NCBI GenBank assembly: GCA_036704825.1 | Contig: JAUBSN010000040.1 | Coordinates: forward strand, 9,365-73,364 | Reading direction: 5' to 3' | DNA length: 64,000 nt | Source of the DNA: Microcoleus sp036704825 | GTDB lineage: Bacteria > Cyanobacteriota > Cyanobacteriia > Cyanobacteriales > Microcoleaceae | Shown here: positions 36,810 to 45,615 of the stretch, one piece after another | How the letters are laid out: each line of letters begins with the position of its first letter | Numbering within the stretch: the stretch's first letter is position 1 | Translations under genes and position numbers: made by a program | Notes under the pieces: generated by a model | The model's database searches: none | Told to the model about the DNA's origin: nothing | What the model saw: the letters and a program-made list of their open reading frames with translations, nothing else

Positions 36810-37728
36810 GTGGCAACAATGGCATACAAAAAGCAACCTCGCAGTCTTGAAACCGCTGCGGGGATGCCAATCCAACACCTAAAGGAATTAGGAGTTGCAC
36901 AGATGGACTACAACATAGTAGAGGTTATTCCTGGTATATTTGGTGAAATACAGCCGGCGGGCTGTATTATCTTTACCCTATCAAAAAACAGCAGGGGCTA
37001 TGCCAACAAAATACTTCGCATTAACGGTGAATGGAAAACGCTGAATGTTCACCGTTTAGTATTAGAAAATATCTTAGATAGTCCGATTAGACCGGAATAC
37101 TTTGCTTGCCACACTTGCGATGTCCGCAACTGCATTCATCCCAACCATTTATGGGAAGGTTCTAGACTGGAAAATTCTCAAGATAGGTTTAAAAAAGGAC
37201 GCATTAAAGATGTAGGAAGTACATCGGCTTCTCAACCTCAAAAACAAGTGCGAGGCATAGAAGTAATTCCAGGCATTCGCGCTGAAATACAGCCGAACGG
37301 CTGCCTGATTTGTACCTTGGCTAAAAGAAGTGATGGTTGCGCCATTAAGGGTACTAAAATTAATGGTAAAACAAAAAGTTTCTACGCTCGCAGACTTGTA
37401 CTGGAACACAAACTGGGACGGCCTGTTAAACCCGGTTATTTTGCGTGTCACAGTTGCGACGATCGCGGTTGTGTCAATCCCGACGACCATTTGTGGGAAG
37501 GAACCCCGCCGAATCACTCCCGCGATGCCAAGCGAAAAAAACCGCTTTCCTTTCTTTCCCGGCAAGATATGTCCTAACCGCAAACTCAAACCCGAACAGT
37601 TGCGCGAGATTCGCTATCTTTTAAGTAGTGAGGGCATATCGAAAGCAAAAATAGCCAGGACATTTGCGATATCTCGCAGTCAAATTATTCTCTTGGCAAG
37701 GGGCGAGATATACAGAGACCTTCTCTAA
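36810..37728 (+). pseudogene. Tandem HNH endonuclease with C-terminal HTH, frameshifted
   Basis: The first frame, 36810-37577 (255 aa), holds two similar ~90-residue units. Each has EVIPGI..EIQP.GC, an HRLVLE helix start, CH.CD.R.C and HLWEG, i.e. a zinc-type HNH nuclease (HNH_3-like). The last residues of that frame are odd. In the +1 frame the sequence continues KICPNRKLKPEQLREIRYLL...GISKAKIARTFAISRSQI to a stop at 37728, a helix-turn-helix tail commonly joined to such HNH enzymes. The frames meet at an A6 run (37535-37540). This is either a mutation, a sequencing error or translational slippage. It looks like a selfish (homing-type) gene placed between hmpD and hmpE. GTG 36810 or ATG 36819 start. 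Confidence 0.65.
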
Positions 37729-37779
37729 AACTACTAACACAGACCCAATACAATAACGCTTAAAATCAGGAATAAAACT

Positions 37780-40700
37780 ATGCTGCCGGAGCAACAACAG
37801 AGGATAATGGGCTACTTTATTGAGGAGGCAAAAGACCACCTCAATACGATCGAACAAGGCTTGCTGAATCTGCAAACCACGATCGAAGACCCAGAACTGG
37901 TCAACGAAGTATTTAGGGCCGCTCACTCTGTCAAAGGAGGAGCAGCAATGCTGGGGCTGACCAGCATTCAGCAAACAGCTCACCGACTAGAAGATAGTTT
38001 TAAAGTTTTAAAAGAGTGCAGCGTTAAAGTAGACCAACAGCTAGAGTCCCTGTTTCTGCGAATTTTTGACACGTTGCAAGGACTGTTAGAGCAACTGTCG
38101 GGGCCTTTCGGACTGACAGAAGAATTGGGAGAACAAATGGTTCGAGAATTAGAACCTGTATTTGAAGAACTCAACGGGCACTTGGGGGGACTCGTCGGAC
38201 TCGGAGAACACCGTGCAGACCTCAACAGCGCTCTGTCCGTACTCGAACCAGTTACGGCCCAGATGGGAGTCGGGGCGTTTGCCTCGTCAAGGAGTTTTCC
38301 AGATTCGCAGTCGGTTTACGCACCTGATGCCAGAACAGCAGAAAACAGCGCCCTGCAGCTAGTATTTGACTCGGACGTACCCGCGAGGATGCGGGAACTC
38401 CTGCAAGAATTTAAACAGCCCGAAGGACCAGAAAGCAGGCGGCAACTCAAAAACATTTGTCGGAACTTGGCTTTGGCCGGGGAAGAATTTGAACTGCCCT
38501 GCTGGATAGAATTGATCCAAGCTGTATCCAAAGCGATCGCCAACCCAGAAAATACCTACCGCACCCTAGCCCCAACCGTAATCAAAAACATCAAACAAGC
38601 TCAAGAACTGGTAATTTCCGGTCTAGAATCGTCGATCGCACCAAGCGCAAAACTTCTGGCCCTCCAGCCGGCAGTTGCAGTTCCAGAAACAGATTTTGAA
38701 GATTTGCTGGCCTTCGCTCAACCGAGTAAATCCGGGACAAACGCGGTTTCTGTTGAAGATGAAGCCTGGGATCTCGCGGGTTCGAGGGATTCCGGGGACG
38801 GATCGAACAAGCTGCTGCCGGCTATTTCCGAGCTGAGTATAAACGAACTGTTCGACCAGCTCGACAGCAGCGACAGCAGCGATGACGGCGGCATTCGATC
38901 GGTCCATTTCGACGATGCCGCCTTTGCAGAATCGGATCTGGAGACAGGTGCTTTTAGAGGCTCGACCCGCACCGGCCCGGAAGTGGGCGCTGCAGAACTC
39001 AACACCCTAGCTGACTTGTTTGACGGCGAGTCCCCGGATCTCGACAGCGCTTGGGAAGAAGAAGAAGACCTCGACCCCGCACAGTCTTCTGGGATATCGG
39101 CGGCCCGAATGCTGGGGCTAGACGATGACAGTTCGGGCGACTTTACTGATTTGTTGTTTGACGAATACGGTGCAGAAAATTCGGAAACAAACGCGACCCC
39201 CCCGATTGACGACCTGACCAGCTTGTTTGGGGAGGATTTGCTGTTTGGAGAAGAGGCAGAGAACCCGGCAGTAGCTGCCGATCGGAAAAATGGGAGCTCG
39301 AACCAGCAGTTAACTCGCAAACAGGTGAAAACGGGTAACGGTAGAGGCGGTTTGGAGCGACAAGAGGACGCGGTGGCCCCAGCCGGGGGACAAGCTGACG
39401 AAGATGCTCTCGGTACGCTTTTGGACGAGGTGGCTGCCCAAACTTCAGCAGGCGGTACGGACAACGCTGACTTCGATAACTTGTTCGGCGATTTAGATTT
39501 ATCCGAGACAGCGGGCGTGCCGGCAGTCTCTTCGGACTATGCCCTGAAGTCTGAGGCTTTGGGCGGGGAATCGAAGCAGCCTGCTGCGGGGGGGGGCAAC
39601 AACGATTCGGCGGCGGTCGAAGCGCTTGAAGAGCCTGAAATGGATGATTTCGAGTTTCTCTCCGAACTTGGGGAGGATTCGGATTTGAGCGATCTGTTGG
39701 GGATTACTTCTAATTTCCTTGCTTCAGAAGACGAAGGTGAGGAAAACGGGGGCGATCGAGATCGAGCAGCAGGCATCGAACAAAATGAGGAAACAGACAA
39801 CTTTCTTAACATGACATCAAATTCTGATTTAGATATCCCTGCCAATGAAAACTGGCTAGAAGATGCTTTCGGTCTGGAAGACGAGTCTGTGCCACCGCTC
39901 AACCAGGAGCTCGACGATACAGATTTAGATGCGCTGTTTGGGGATACGACCTCAAGCGAGATTTCCGAGGACGAACAGACTGTGCGGGATCGGCAACGAT
40001 CGGCTACTTCCCGAGAAGCCGCAGATTTAGCCGAACTGTTCGGTTCTGTACCCACAGGTACCGAGTATGAGGCAGAAGCCTCGGAACCAGCCGGCGGGGA
40101 TTGGCTGGGGGACTGGGATTCAGAATTGCCGAGCGCGGATGCGGGATTTGATGAAGGCGACTTGGAGAATTTGTTCGAGAACAACAGTGCGGCCGTTGCC
40201 CACCAAAGCTTGGCAAATTCGCCTCTTGTTGAACTTGAAGCTTTGTCCCGCGATCGTCCCGAGTCGGAAATTTCAAACAATGTCGAATCTGATGAAGTCC
40301 CAGATTTCGACTTCTTGGAGAATATGTTTTCCGAAGGCACGGTGCTGCAGGGCAATGCTGGATCGGCACCGTCATCGGACGCCGCTGCAGATGTGCAGGA
40401 ACTGTCTGCCGAACCTCCCAAAGGTGTGTTCGACGAAGTGGGTGCAGATTTGTTCGATCGAGCCCAAACAGATACCGCCGGAAACTCCGAGGGCGAAGAT
40501 GATTTGTTCGATGCCCTAGAAACCGATTTTTTGAGCGCGGATTTAGAGCCCCTGCCAGCAGAATCCCTCGACGGTATGTTGGAGGGCGATGCTGACTTGT
40601 TCTCGGCGATCGAAACCGGCGCCGCTCTCAACAACCAAGAATTAGAAGGTTTTGATGGCTTGTTGGATTCGATCGATGCTGAAGTTCTAGTGACTTCGGA

Positions 40701-43098
40701 ACTCGCTTCCGGCTTGTGGGACGCCTCGGACGAGTCGGCCCAGACCCATTCCTCGGAGTTGGAAGAGGGCTCGCTGGCAGACTTTTTTGCCGAGGGCGAA
40801 TCAGGCGAAGAAGATGCCGAAGGCAATTTTGACGATTTAGAAGCACTGTTAATTGCAGGGGGTGCAGGAGCCGTCATAGCAGCTTCTGCGATCGCAAATC
40901 AGAGTCCGGTAAATACAGAAGTTTTCTCCGATCTCGAAGAACTCCTCAGCGAGAGCGCAACCATACCCGAAATTCACCAGCAACCCGCGACAACTGCCAG
41001 TAAATCCCCGCGCCCTGCTGCCGAAGAAACCGACGACGAATTTGGCGATTTGGAAAAACTGCTCGAAGATCCCAAAGACGGCGGCCGCTCCGGGGAAGCC
41101 AATATCGGACCCTCCGCGATCGGCAGACCCCGGCGCAACATGCGGGCGGGCGGGTTCGGCGACCAGACAATGCGGGTTCCCATCAAGCAACTGGATAACC
41201 TCAGCAATTTGATGGGGGAACTGGTGGTAAACCGCAACAGCTTGGAGCAAGACCAAGAACGGATGCGGCAGTTTTTGGACAATTTGCTGCACCAGGTAAC
41301 GCTGCTGAGCGACGTGAGCCAGCGGACTCAGGATTTCTACGAGCGGAGTCTGTTGGAGATTGCTTTGCTGGCAAACCGCCAGCAGGGACACCGATCGTCC
41401 TGGCGCTCTGAGGATGCGGCCCACACCCGGGAAAGTGCCTGGAGACCGGAGGAAATGGACAGGTTTACTCCTTTCCACAGTTTGGCTCAGGAGATTATCG
41501 AGCTGATCGTGCGGGTGCGGGAGTCGGCGGCGGACATTGAGTTTTTGGTGGATGAGGCGGATCAGGTGACTCGCCAACTGCGCCAAGTCACTACTCAACT
41601 GCAAGAAGGTTTGACTCGCGCCCGGATGAAGCCGTTTGCGGAGACGACGGACAGGCTGTTCCGGGCGGTGCGGGAAATTGCGATCAAGTGCGGGAAGCAG
41701 GCTCAGTTGCAGGTTGAGGGTAAGGATATTTTGATCGACAAGATGATTGTGGATCAGCTTTACGACCCGATGACTCATTTGGTGAACAATGCGATTACTC
41801 ACGGGATCGAACCGCCAGAGGTGCGTCAGGCGGCCGGGAAGCCGGCAGTGGGCAGGATTACGATTCGGGCTTTCCACCAAGGGAATCAAACGGTGATTTC
41901 GGTTTCTGACGACGGGGCCGGAATTGACCCGCAAAAGGTGAAGGCGAAGGCGATCAAGCAGGGTTTGCTGACGGCGGCTCAGGCTCAGAGGATGTCTCGA
42001 TCGGAAGTTTACGATTTGCTGTTTATGCCCGGTTTCAGCACTCAGGAACAGGCTACGGAATATGCCGGCCGCGGGGTCGGTATGGATGTGGTGCGGACTT
42101 GCTTGCAGGAGATTCGGGGGACGGTGGGGATCGATTCAACCATCGGCAAGGGGACTGTGTTTACAATCCGTTTGCCTCTGGTGTTGAGCATTTCTAAGGC
42201 TCTGACTTGCATTAGCGATCGAGCCCGCATCGCATTCCCGATGGATGGGGTCGAGGATATGATCGACGTGCCCCGGGATCAGGTGGCGACGGGGGCGGAC
42301 GGTTTGCCTTGCATTGAGTGGCGGGGTCAAAGCTTGCCGTTCCGGCCGCTGCGGGAGTTGCTGGCTTACAACCGCCATTTGGGCCGCGGCAGCGTTTACG
42401 GGTTTAATACTGACGATGACATGATTTCGGTGATCGTGCTGCGGTCTGCTGGCAATTTCTTGGCGGTGCAGGTGGATCAGGTTTCGACGGAACAGGAAAT
42501 TGTGATCAAACCGTTGGAGGGGCCGGTGCCGAAGCCGATCGGGATCGCTGGGGCCACGGTGCTCGGAGACGGTCGGATCGTGGCGATTGCGGATGTTCTG
42601 GAACTGATAGATTTGGCTACCGGCAGGCTGCGGAAGGAAGCTGGCGGTACGCTTTGGGATGAAAGCAATCAAGCTCCTGCCGAGGCAGAAATCGAGAAGA
42701 CCGAGCCGACTGTGCTGATTGTAGATGATTCGATTACGGTGCGATCGCTCTTGTCGATTACTTTCGAGAAGTCTGGCTATCGTGTAGAAGAAGCTCGCGA
42801 CGGTAAGGAAGCTTGGGAAAAGATGAAATCCGGTCTGCCTTGCGATATCGTTTTCTGCGATATTGAGATGCCGAGAATGGACGGTTTGGAACTACTTTCT
42901 CGGATGCAGAAGGATGCGGTTTTGTGTGAATTGCCGATCGCGATGCTAACTTCTCGCGGTGCTGACAGGCACCGCCAAATGGCTTACAGTTTGGGCGCAA
43001 AAGGTTATTTCACTAAGCCTTATTTGGAGGAGCAATTGCTTGATGCTGCTTCTCGGATGTTGAAAGGTGAGGTTGTCGGTGCTCCGGTTGGTGTGTAA
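37780..43098 (+). CDS. hmpE: Hybrid chemotaxis histidine kinase CheA with receiver domain (PilL/HmpE type)
   Basis: 1772 residues. Hpt domain at the N-terminus with phospho-accepting His-49 (FRAAHSVKGGAAMLG); a second helical domain to ~280; an exceptionally long acidic region (~280-1120) of repeated D/E-L-F motifs (SLFGEDLLFGEE, NLFGDLDLSE, ALFGDTTSSE); dimerisation ~1129 onward (MRVPIKQLDNLSNLMGELVV); ATPase with N-box HLVNNAITHGIEPPE ~1333 and DDGAGIDP; CheW-like ~1472-1610; C-terminal REC ~1641-1765 (LIVDDSITVRS, FCDIEMPRMDGLE). It should phosphorylate HmpA and its own receiver. ATG 37780. Last gene of the operon. Confidence 0.92.
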   Translation: MLPEQQQRIMGYFIEEAKDHLNTIEQGLLNLQTTIEDPELVNEVFRAAHSVKGGAAMLGLTSIQQTAHRLEDSFKVLKECSVKVDQQLESLFLRIFDTLQGLLEQLSGPFGLTEELGEQMVRELEPVFEELNGHLGGLVGLGEHRADLNSALSVLEPVTAQMGVGAFASSRSFPDSQSVYAPDARTAENSALQLVFDSDVPARMRELLQEFKQPEGPESRRQLKNICRNLALAGEEFELPCWIELIQAVSKAIANPENTYRTLAPTVIKNIKQAQELVISGLESSIAPSAKLLALQPAVAVPETDFEDLLAFAQPSKSGTNAVSVEDEAWDLAGSRDSGDGSNKLLPAISELSINELFDQLDSSDSSDDGGIRSVHFDDAAFAESDLETGAFRGSTRTGPEVGAAELNTLADLFDGESPDLDSAWEEEEDLDPAQSSGISAARMLGLDDDSSGDFTDLLFDEYGAENSETNATPPIDDLTSLFGEDLLFGEEAENPAVAADRKNGSSNQQLTRKQVKTGNGRGGLERQEDAVAPAGGQADEDALGTLLDEVAAQTSAGGTDNADFDNLFGDLDLSETAGVPAVSSDYALKSEALGGESKQPAAGGGNNDSAAVEALEEPEMDDFEFLSELGEDSDLSDLLGITSNFLASEDEGEENGGDRDRAAGIEQNEETDNFLNMTSNSDLDIPANENWLEDAFGLEDESVPPLNQELDDTDLDALFGDTTSSEISEDEQTVRDRQRSATSREAADLAELFGSVPTGTEYEAEASEPAGGDWLGDWDSELPSADAGFDEGDLENLFENNSAAVAHQSLANSPLVELEALSRDRPESEISNNVESDEVPDFDFLENMFSEGTVLQGNAGSAPSSDAAADVQELSAEPPKGVFDEVGADLFDRAQTDTAGNSEGEDDLFDALETDFLSADLEPLPAESLDGMLEGDADLFSAIETGAALNNQELEGFDGLLDSIDAEVLVTSELASGLWDASDESAQTHSSELEEGSLADFFAEGESGEEDAEGNFDDLEALLIAGGAGAVIAASAIANQSPVNTEVFSDLEELLSESATIPEIHQQPATTASKSPRPAAEETDDEFGDLEKLLEDPKDGGRSGEANIGPSAIGRPRRNMRAGGFGDQTMRVPIKQLDNLSNLMGELVVNRNSLEQDQERMRQFLDNLLHQVTLLSDVSQRTQDFYERSLLEIALLANRQQGHRSSWRSEDAAHTRESAWRPEEMDRFTPFHSLAQEIIELIVRVRESAADIEFLVDEADQVTRQLRQVTTQLQEGLTRARMKPFAETTDRLFRAVREIAIKCGKQAQLQVEGKDILIDKMIVDQLYDPMTHLVNNAITHGIEPPEVRQAAGKPAVGRITIRAFHQGNQTVISVSDDGAGIDPQKVKAKAIKQGLLTAAQAQRMSRSEVYDLLFMPGFSTQEQATEYAGRGVGMDVVRTCLQEIRGTVGIDSTIGKGTVFTIRLPLVLSISKALTCISDRARIAFPMDGVEDMIDVPRDQVATGADGLPCIEWRGQSLPFRPLRELLAYNRHLGRGSVYGFNTDDDMISVIVLRSAGNFLAVQVDQVSTEQEIVIKPLEGPVPKPIGIAGATVLGDGRIVAIADVLELIDLATGRLRKEAGGTLWDESNQAPAEAEIEKTEPTVLIVDDSITVRSLLSITFEKSGYRVEEARDGKEAWEKMKSGLPCDIVFCDIEMPRMDGLELLSRMQKDAVLCELPIAMLTSRGADRHRQMAYSLGAKGYFTKPYLEEQLLDAASRMLKGEVVGAPVGV

Positions 43099-43114
43099 TG
43101 TGTAAATGTGCGTT

Positions 43115-43293
43115 TATCTGCGGTTAAAAAATGGTAATTTGTTAACCGCAGATGAAAATGAATAGACGCGGATTAACGCAGATAATCTCTAATTTATCTG
43201 CGTTAATCTGTGTTCATCTGCCTATATCTGCGGTTAAAAAAGGTAATTTGTTAACCGCAGATGAAAAGGGATGGACGCGGATTCACGCAGATT
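43115..43293. repeat. Two copies of a TATCTGCGGTTAAAAA...CCGCAGATGAAAA repeat
   Basis: Copies begin at about 43115 and 43225; each holds the inverted pair CTGCGGTTAA / TTAACCGCAG and a GACGCGGATT-ACGCAGAT half that is itself complementary to ATCTGCGTTAATC. It may act as the terminator of hmpE. Forward frames through it (43152-43373) are not genes. Confidence 0.65.
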
Positions 43294-43362
43294 TAGCTCG
43301 CGCTTTGGGTTTTGGTGGTAGGCTGGGAAAGTGGGGTGTAGCGGGAGGGCGATCGGTTATTT

Positions 43363-44733
43363 ATGGATGCTGAAGAACTTTTAGAAAGATACGAAGCAGG
43401 ACAACGCAACTTTCAAAAAGCAGAGTTAAGTGGGGTAGATATTAAAGGTGCCGACTTGAGCGGGATAGATTTACAGGATGCCAATTTGTCCAGAGCAGAA
43501 TTGAGTGAAGCAATCCTGACTAAGGTAAACCTTTACAGGGCAAACCTCAGCAGGGCATCTTTAAAAGGTGCGAATTTGAGCAAAGCAACGTATGGTTCAC
43601 AAAATCTGCGTTGGGCAGACCTCAGCGGTGCTGACTTAAGTGGAGCAAACTTGAGTAGTGCCAATTTGACTAATGCCAATCTAGATCAAGCAAACTTGAG
43701 GGGAGCAAATCTAGCCTCTGCTAATCTAACTTTAGCTTCTTTGATTGAGACAAACCTGAGTCTTGCCAATCTGACTGATGCAAATTTGACTGGGGCAAAC
43801 TTGACTAGCGCAGACTTAGGTCGTGCAGAGTTACGTGGCGTAAAAATTCTACAAACTAATTTTCAAGGAGCTAATTTACAAGAAGTAAATATGCCTAAAT
43901 TTGGTTTGTCTCACGAGAATCTAGCTGATGCAAATTTGAGTCGATGCGACTTGGAAAACGCACACCTCAACAACGCTAATCTGCAAAGATCAAACCTAGA
44001 GCAAGCCAATCTGCAAGGGGCAGATTTGAGGAATGTAAATCTGGAGGGAGCCAATTTGAGCCGGTGCTACTTGGAAAAGGCATACCTCAACAAAGCTAAT
44101 CTGCAAGGAGCAAATCTAGAACAAGCCAATCTGCACGAAACAAATTTGAGCAATGCAAATCTGGAGGGAGCCAATTTGAAGAAGGCTAACTTGATGAATG
44201 CAATAACCTATGGTTGGAATATTAAAAATGCAGACTTCACGGGTGCTATAATGCCCGATGGAGAAATCTACCAGCCTAAAACCTCTGACGCAGAACTCTA
44301 CCAGCCAGAAACTTCGCAAAAATTATCCCAAACAGTAACATCTATGACGCGCAAAATTATTCGTACTGACAAAGCACCGGCACCCGTGGGCCCTTACAAT
44401 CAAGCAATCGCCGCTTCGGGCACTATGCTGTTTGTAGCCGGTCAAATTGCGATCGACACTAGACTAAACGATATTGTCTACACCGACGACGTGGCAAAAC
44501 AAACCGAACAAGTCATGGCAAATCTCCAAGCCATTCTCACAGAAGCCGGCGCTACTTGGTTGGATGTCGTAAAAACTACGGTTTTCCTCAAAGATATGAA
44601 TGATTTTGCCGCTGTGAATGCGGTTTATGGGAAATATTTTGATGAGAAAACTGCACCGGCACGGGCTTGTGTCGAGGTTTCGCGTTTGCCGAAAGATGTG
44701 TTAGTTGAGATTGACTGTATTGCGGTTATTTAA
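43363..44733 (+). CDS. Pentapeptide-repeat protein fused to a RidA (YjgF) deaminase domain
   Basis: 456 residues in one uninterrupted frame. Residues ~20-305 are about 55 pentapeptide repeats of the A(D/N)LxX type, forming a right-handed quadrilateral beta-helix. A ~20-residue linker (EIYQPKTSDAELYQPETS) follows. Residues 328-456 are a complete RidA/Rid-family domain (IIRTDKAPAPVGPYNQAIAASG, VAGQIAID, the catalytic Arg segment APARACVEVSRLPKDVLVEID). RidA hydrolyses reactive enamine/imine intermediates from PLP enzymes. An in-frame ATG at 44344 gives exactly a stand-alone RidA but has no clear ribosome site, so it may be a genuine fusion by stop loss or an internal-start gene. Confidence 0.8.
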   Translation: MDAEELLERYEAGQRNFQKAELSGVDIKGADLSGIDLQDANLSRAELSEAILTKVNLYRANLSRASLKGANLSKATYGSQNLRWADLSGADLSGANLSSANLTNANLDQANLRGANLASANLTLASLIETNLSLANLTDANLTGANLTSADLGRAELRGVKILQTNFQGANLQEVNMPKFGLSHENLADANLSRCDLENAHLNNANLQRSNLEQANLQGADLRNVNLEGANLSRCYLEKAYLNKANLQGANLEQANLHETNLSNANLEGANLKKANLMNAITYGWNIKNADFTGAIMPDGEIYQPKTSDAELYQPETSQKLSQTVTSMTRKIIRTDKAPAPVGPYNQAIAASGTMLFVAGQIAIDTRLNDIVYTDDVAKQTEQVMANLQAILTEAGATWLDVVKTTVFLKDMNDFAAVNAVYGKYFDEKTAPARACVEVSRLPKDVLVEIDCIAVI

Positions 44734-44782
44734 CGTGAGTTAAAGTGCTGAGCTGGCAGGACAATCGATCGACCTGCCACGT

Positions 44783-44889
44783 ATATAGCAATCCTCGCAT
44801 CATTTGTGAATTTATTACTCCCTCCCCTTGGGTTCGGGGAGGGTTGGGGTGGGGTAAAAAACTTACGACTCCTGCAAGGATTGCTATAT
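44783..44889. repeat. 107-bp MITE-like element with 13-bp terminal inverted repeats
   Basis: ATATAGCAATCCT (44783-44795) and AGGATTGCTATAT (44877-44889) are perfect inverted repeats. The interior carries a CCCTCCCC...GGGGAGGG hairpin. It fills the spacer between convergent genes. Confidence 0.65.
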
Positions 44890-44921
44890 CGAGTCTGACT
44901 CCTCAAGCTGCAATAGTCTCA

Positions 44922-45590
44922 CTACTTCTTCAAATTAGCAGGAGGAGTTTCAGGTACAACCCAGTAGTAGACTGTTCTTTCGCCTACTTTTACTACCTTC
45001 TCGGGTTTCCAGTCGCCCATATCGAATTCATGGGACACAATGCGCGTACCTGGTTTTAATTCACTGAGTAATTTGGGGCGCAGTTTTACGTTGAGTTCTG
45101 GCAGGAGATAAAGCGTGACAACTGTTGCCTCACTGAAGTCTGTTTGGAATAAATCTTCCTGACGAAACTGGACGCGATCGGTCACGCCAGCCTTTTTGGC
45201 GTTCTCGTTAGCTTCTCGAATGCGTTCTGGGCTGATGTCAATACCAATGCCCCGCGCGCCAACCTTTTGAGCGGCTGCAATCACAATCCGACCGTCGCCA
45301 CTACCTAGGTCGTAAACCACGTCATTGGATTGCACGTTTGCCAGTCGCAGCATTTCGTTCACAACCGGTACAGGGGTTGGAACGTAAACAACATCGGGTT
45401 GACGGGTGGGAGCTTGTGTTGTGGGGCTAGGAGTCGCTTGAGTCAGATCGGAAACAGAATTAGTTGGGGATGCGGCAGCCGGAGTTGGAGCCACTGTCTC
45501 AAAGTTACGTTGTTCGGTACAGCCGATCGCAGCAAAACTGAGAATGCTAACGCCGACAAAGAATGATTTCCTAATGGTTTTGAGTTGCAC
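44922..45590 (-). CDS. Class I SAM-dependent methyltransferase with lipoprotein-type N-terminus
   Basis: 222 residues from GTG 45590. A longer frame from 45719 would overlap the permease gene by >100 bp, and the GTG start gives a clean signal peptide (KTIRKSFFVGVSILSFAAIGC), with Cys in a lipobox-like position. After a Ser/Thr/Pro-rich linker comes a methyltransferase fold: motif I VVYDLGSGDGRIVIAAA, acidic GIGIDISPERI and FRQEDLF. The C-terminus (ELKPGTRIVSHEFDMGDWKPEKVVKV) is typical of this small family. A lipoprotein methyltransferase outside the cytoplasm would lack SAM, so the signal may not be used as such. Substrate unknown. 25 bp after the permease gene, same strand. Confidence 0.75.
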   Translation of the reverse strand: MQLKTIRKSFFVGVSILSFAAIGCTEQRNFETVAPTPAAASPTNSVSDLTQATPSPTTQAPTRQPDVVYVPTPVPVVNEMLRLANVQSNDVVYDLGSGDGRIVIAAAQKVGARGIGIDISPERIREANENAKKAGVTDRVQFRQEDLFQTDFSEATVVTLYLLPELNVKLRPKLLSELKPGTRIVSHEFDMGDWKPEKVVKVGERTVYYWVVPETPPANLKK

Positions 45591-45615
45591 GATCGTAAAT
45601 CTCCAAAAAAAGTTG

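Noticed and set aside
39537..40877. 446-codon minus-strand frame in hmpE
   Set aside because: Ser/Lys/Pro-rich shadow of the acidic linker codons; no domain and no ribosome site.
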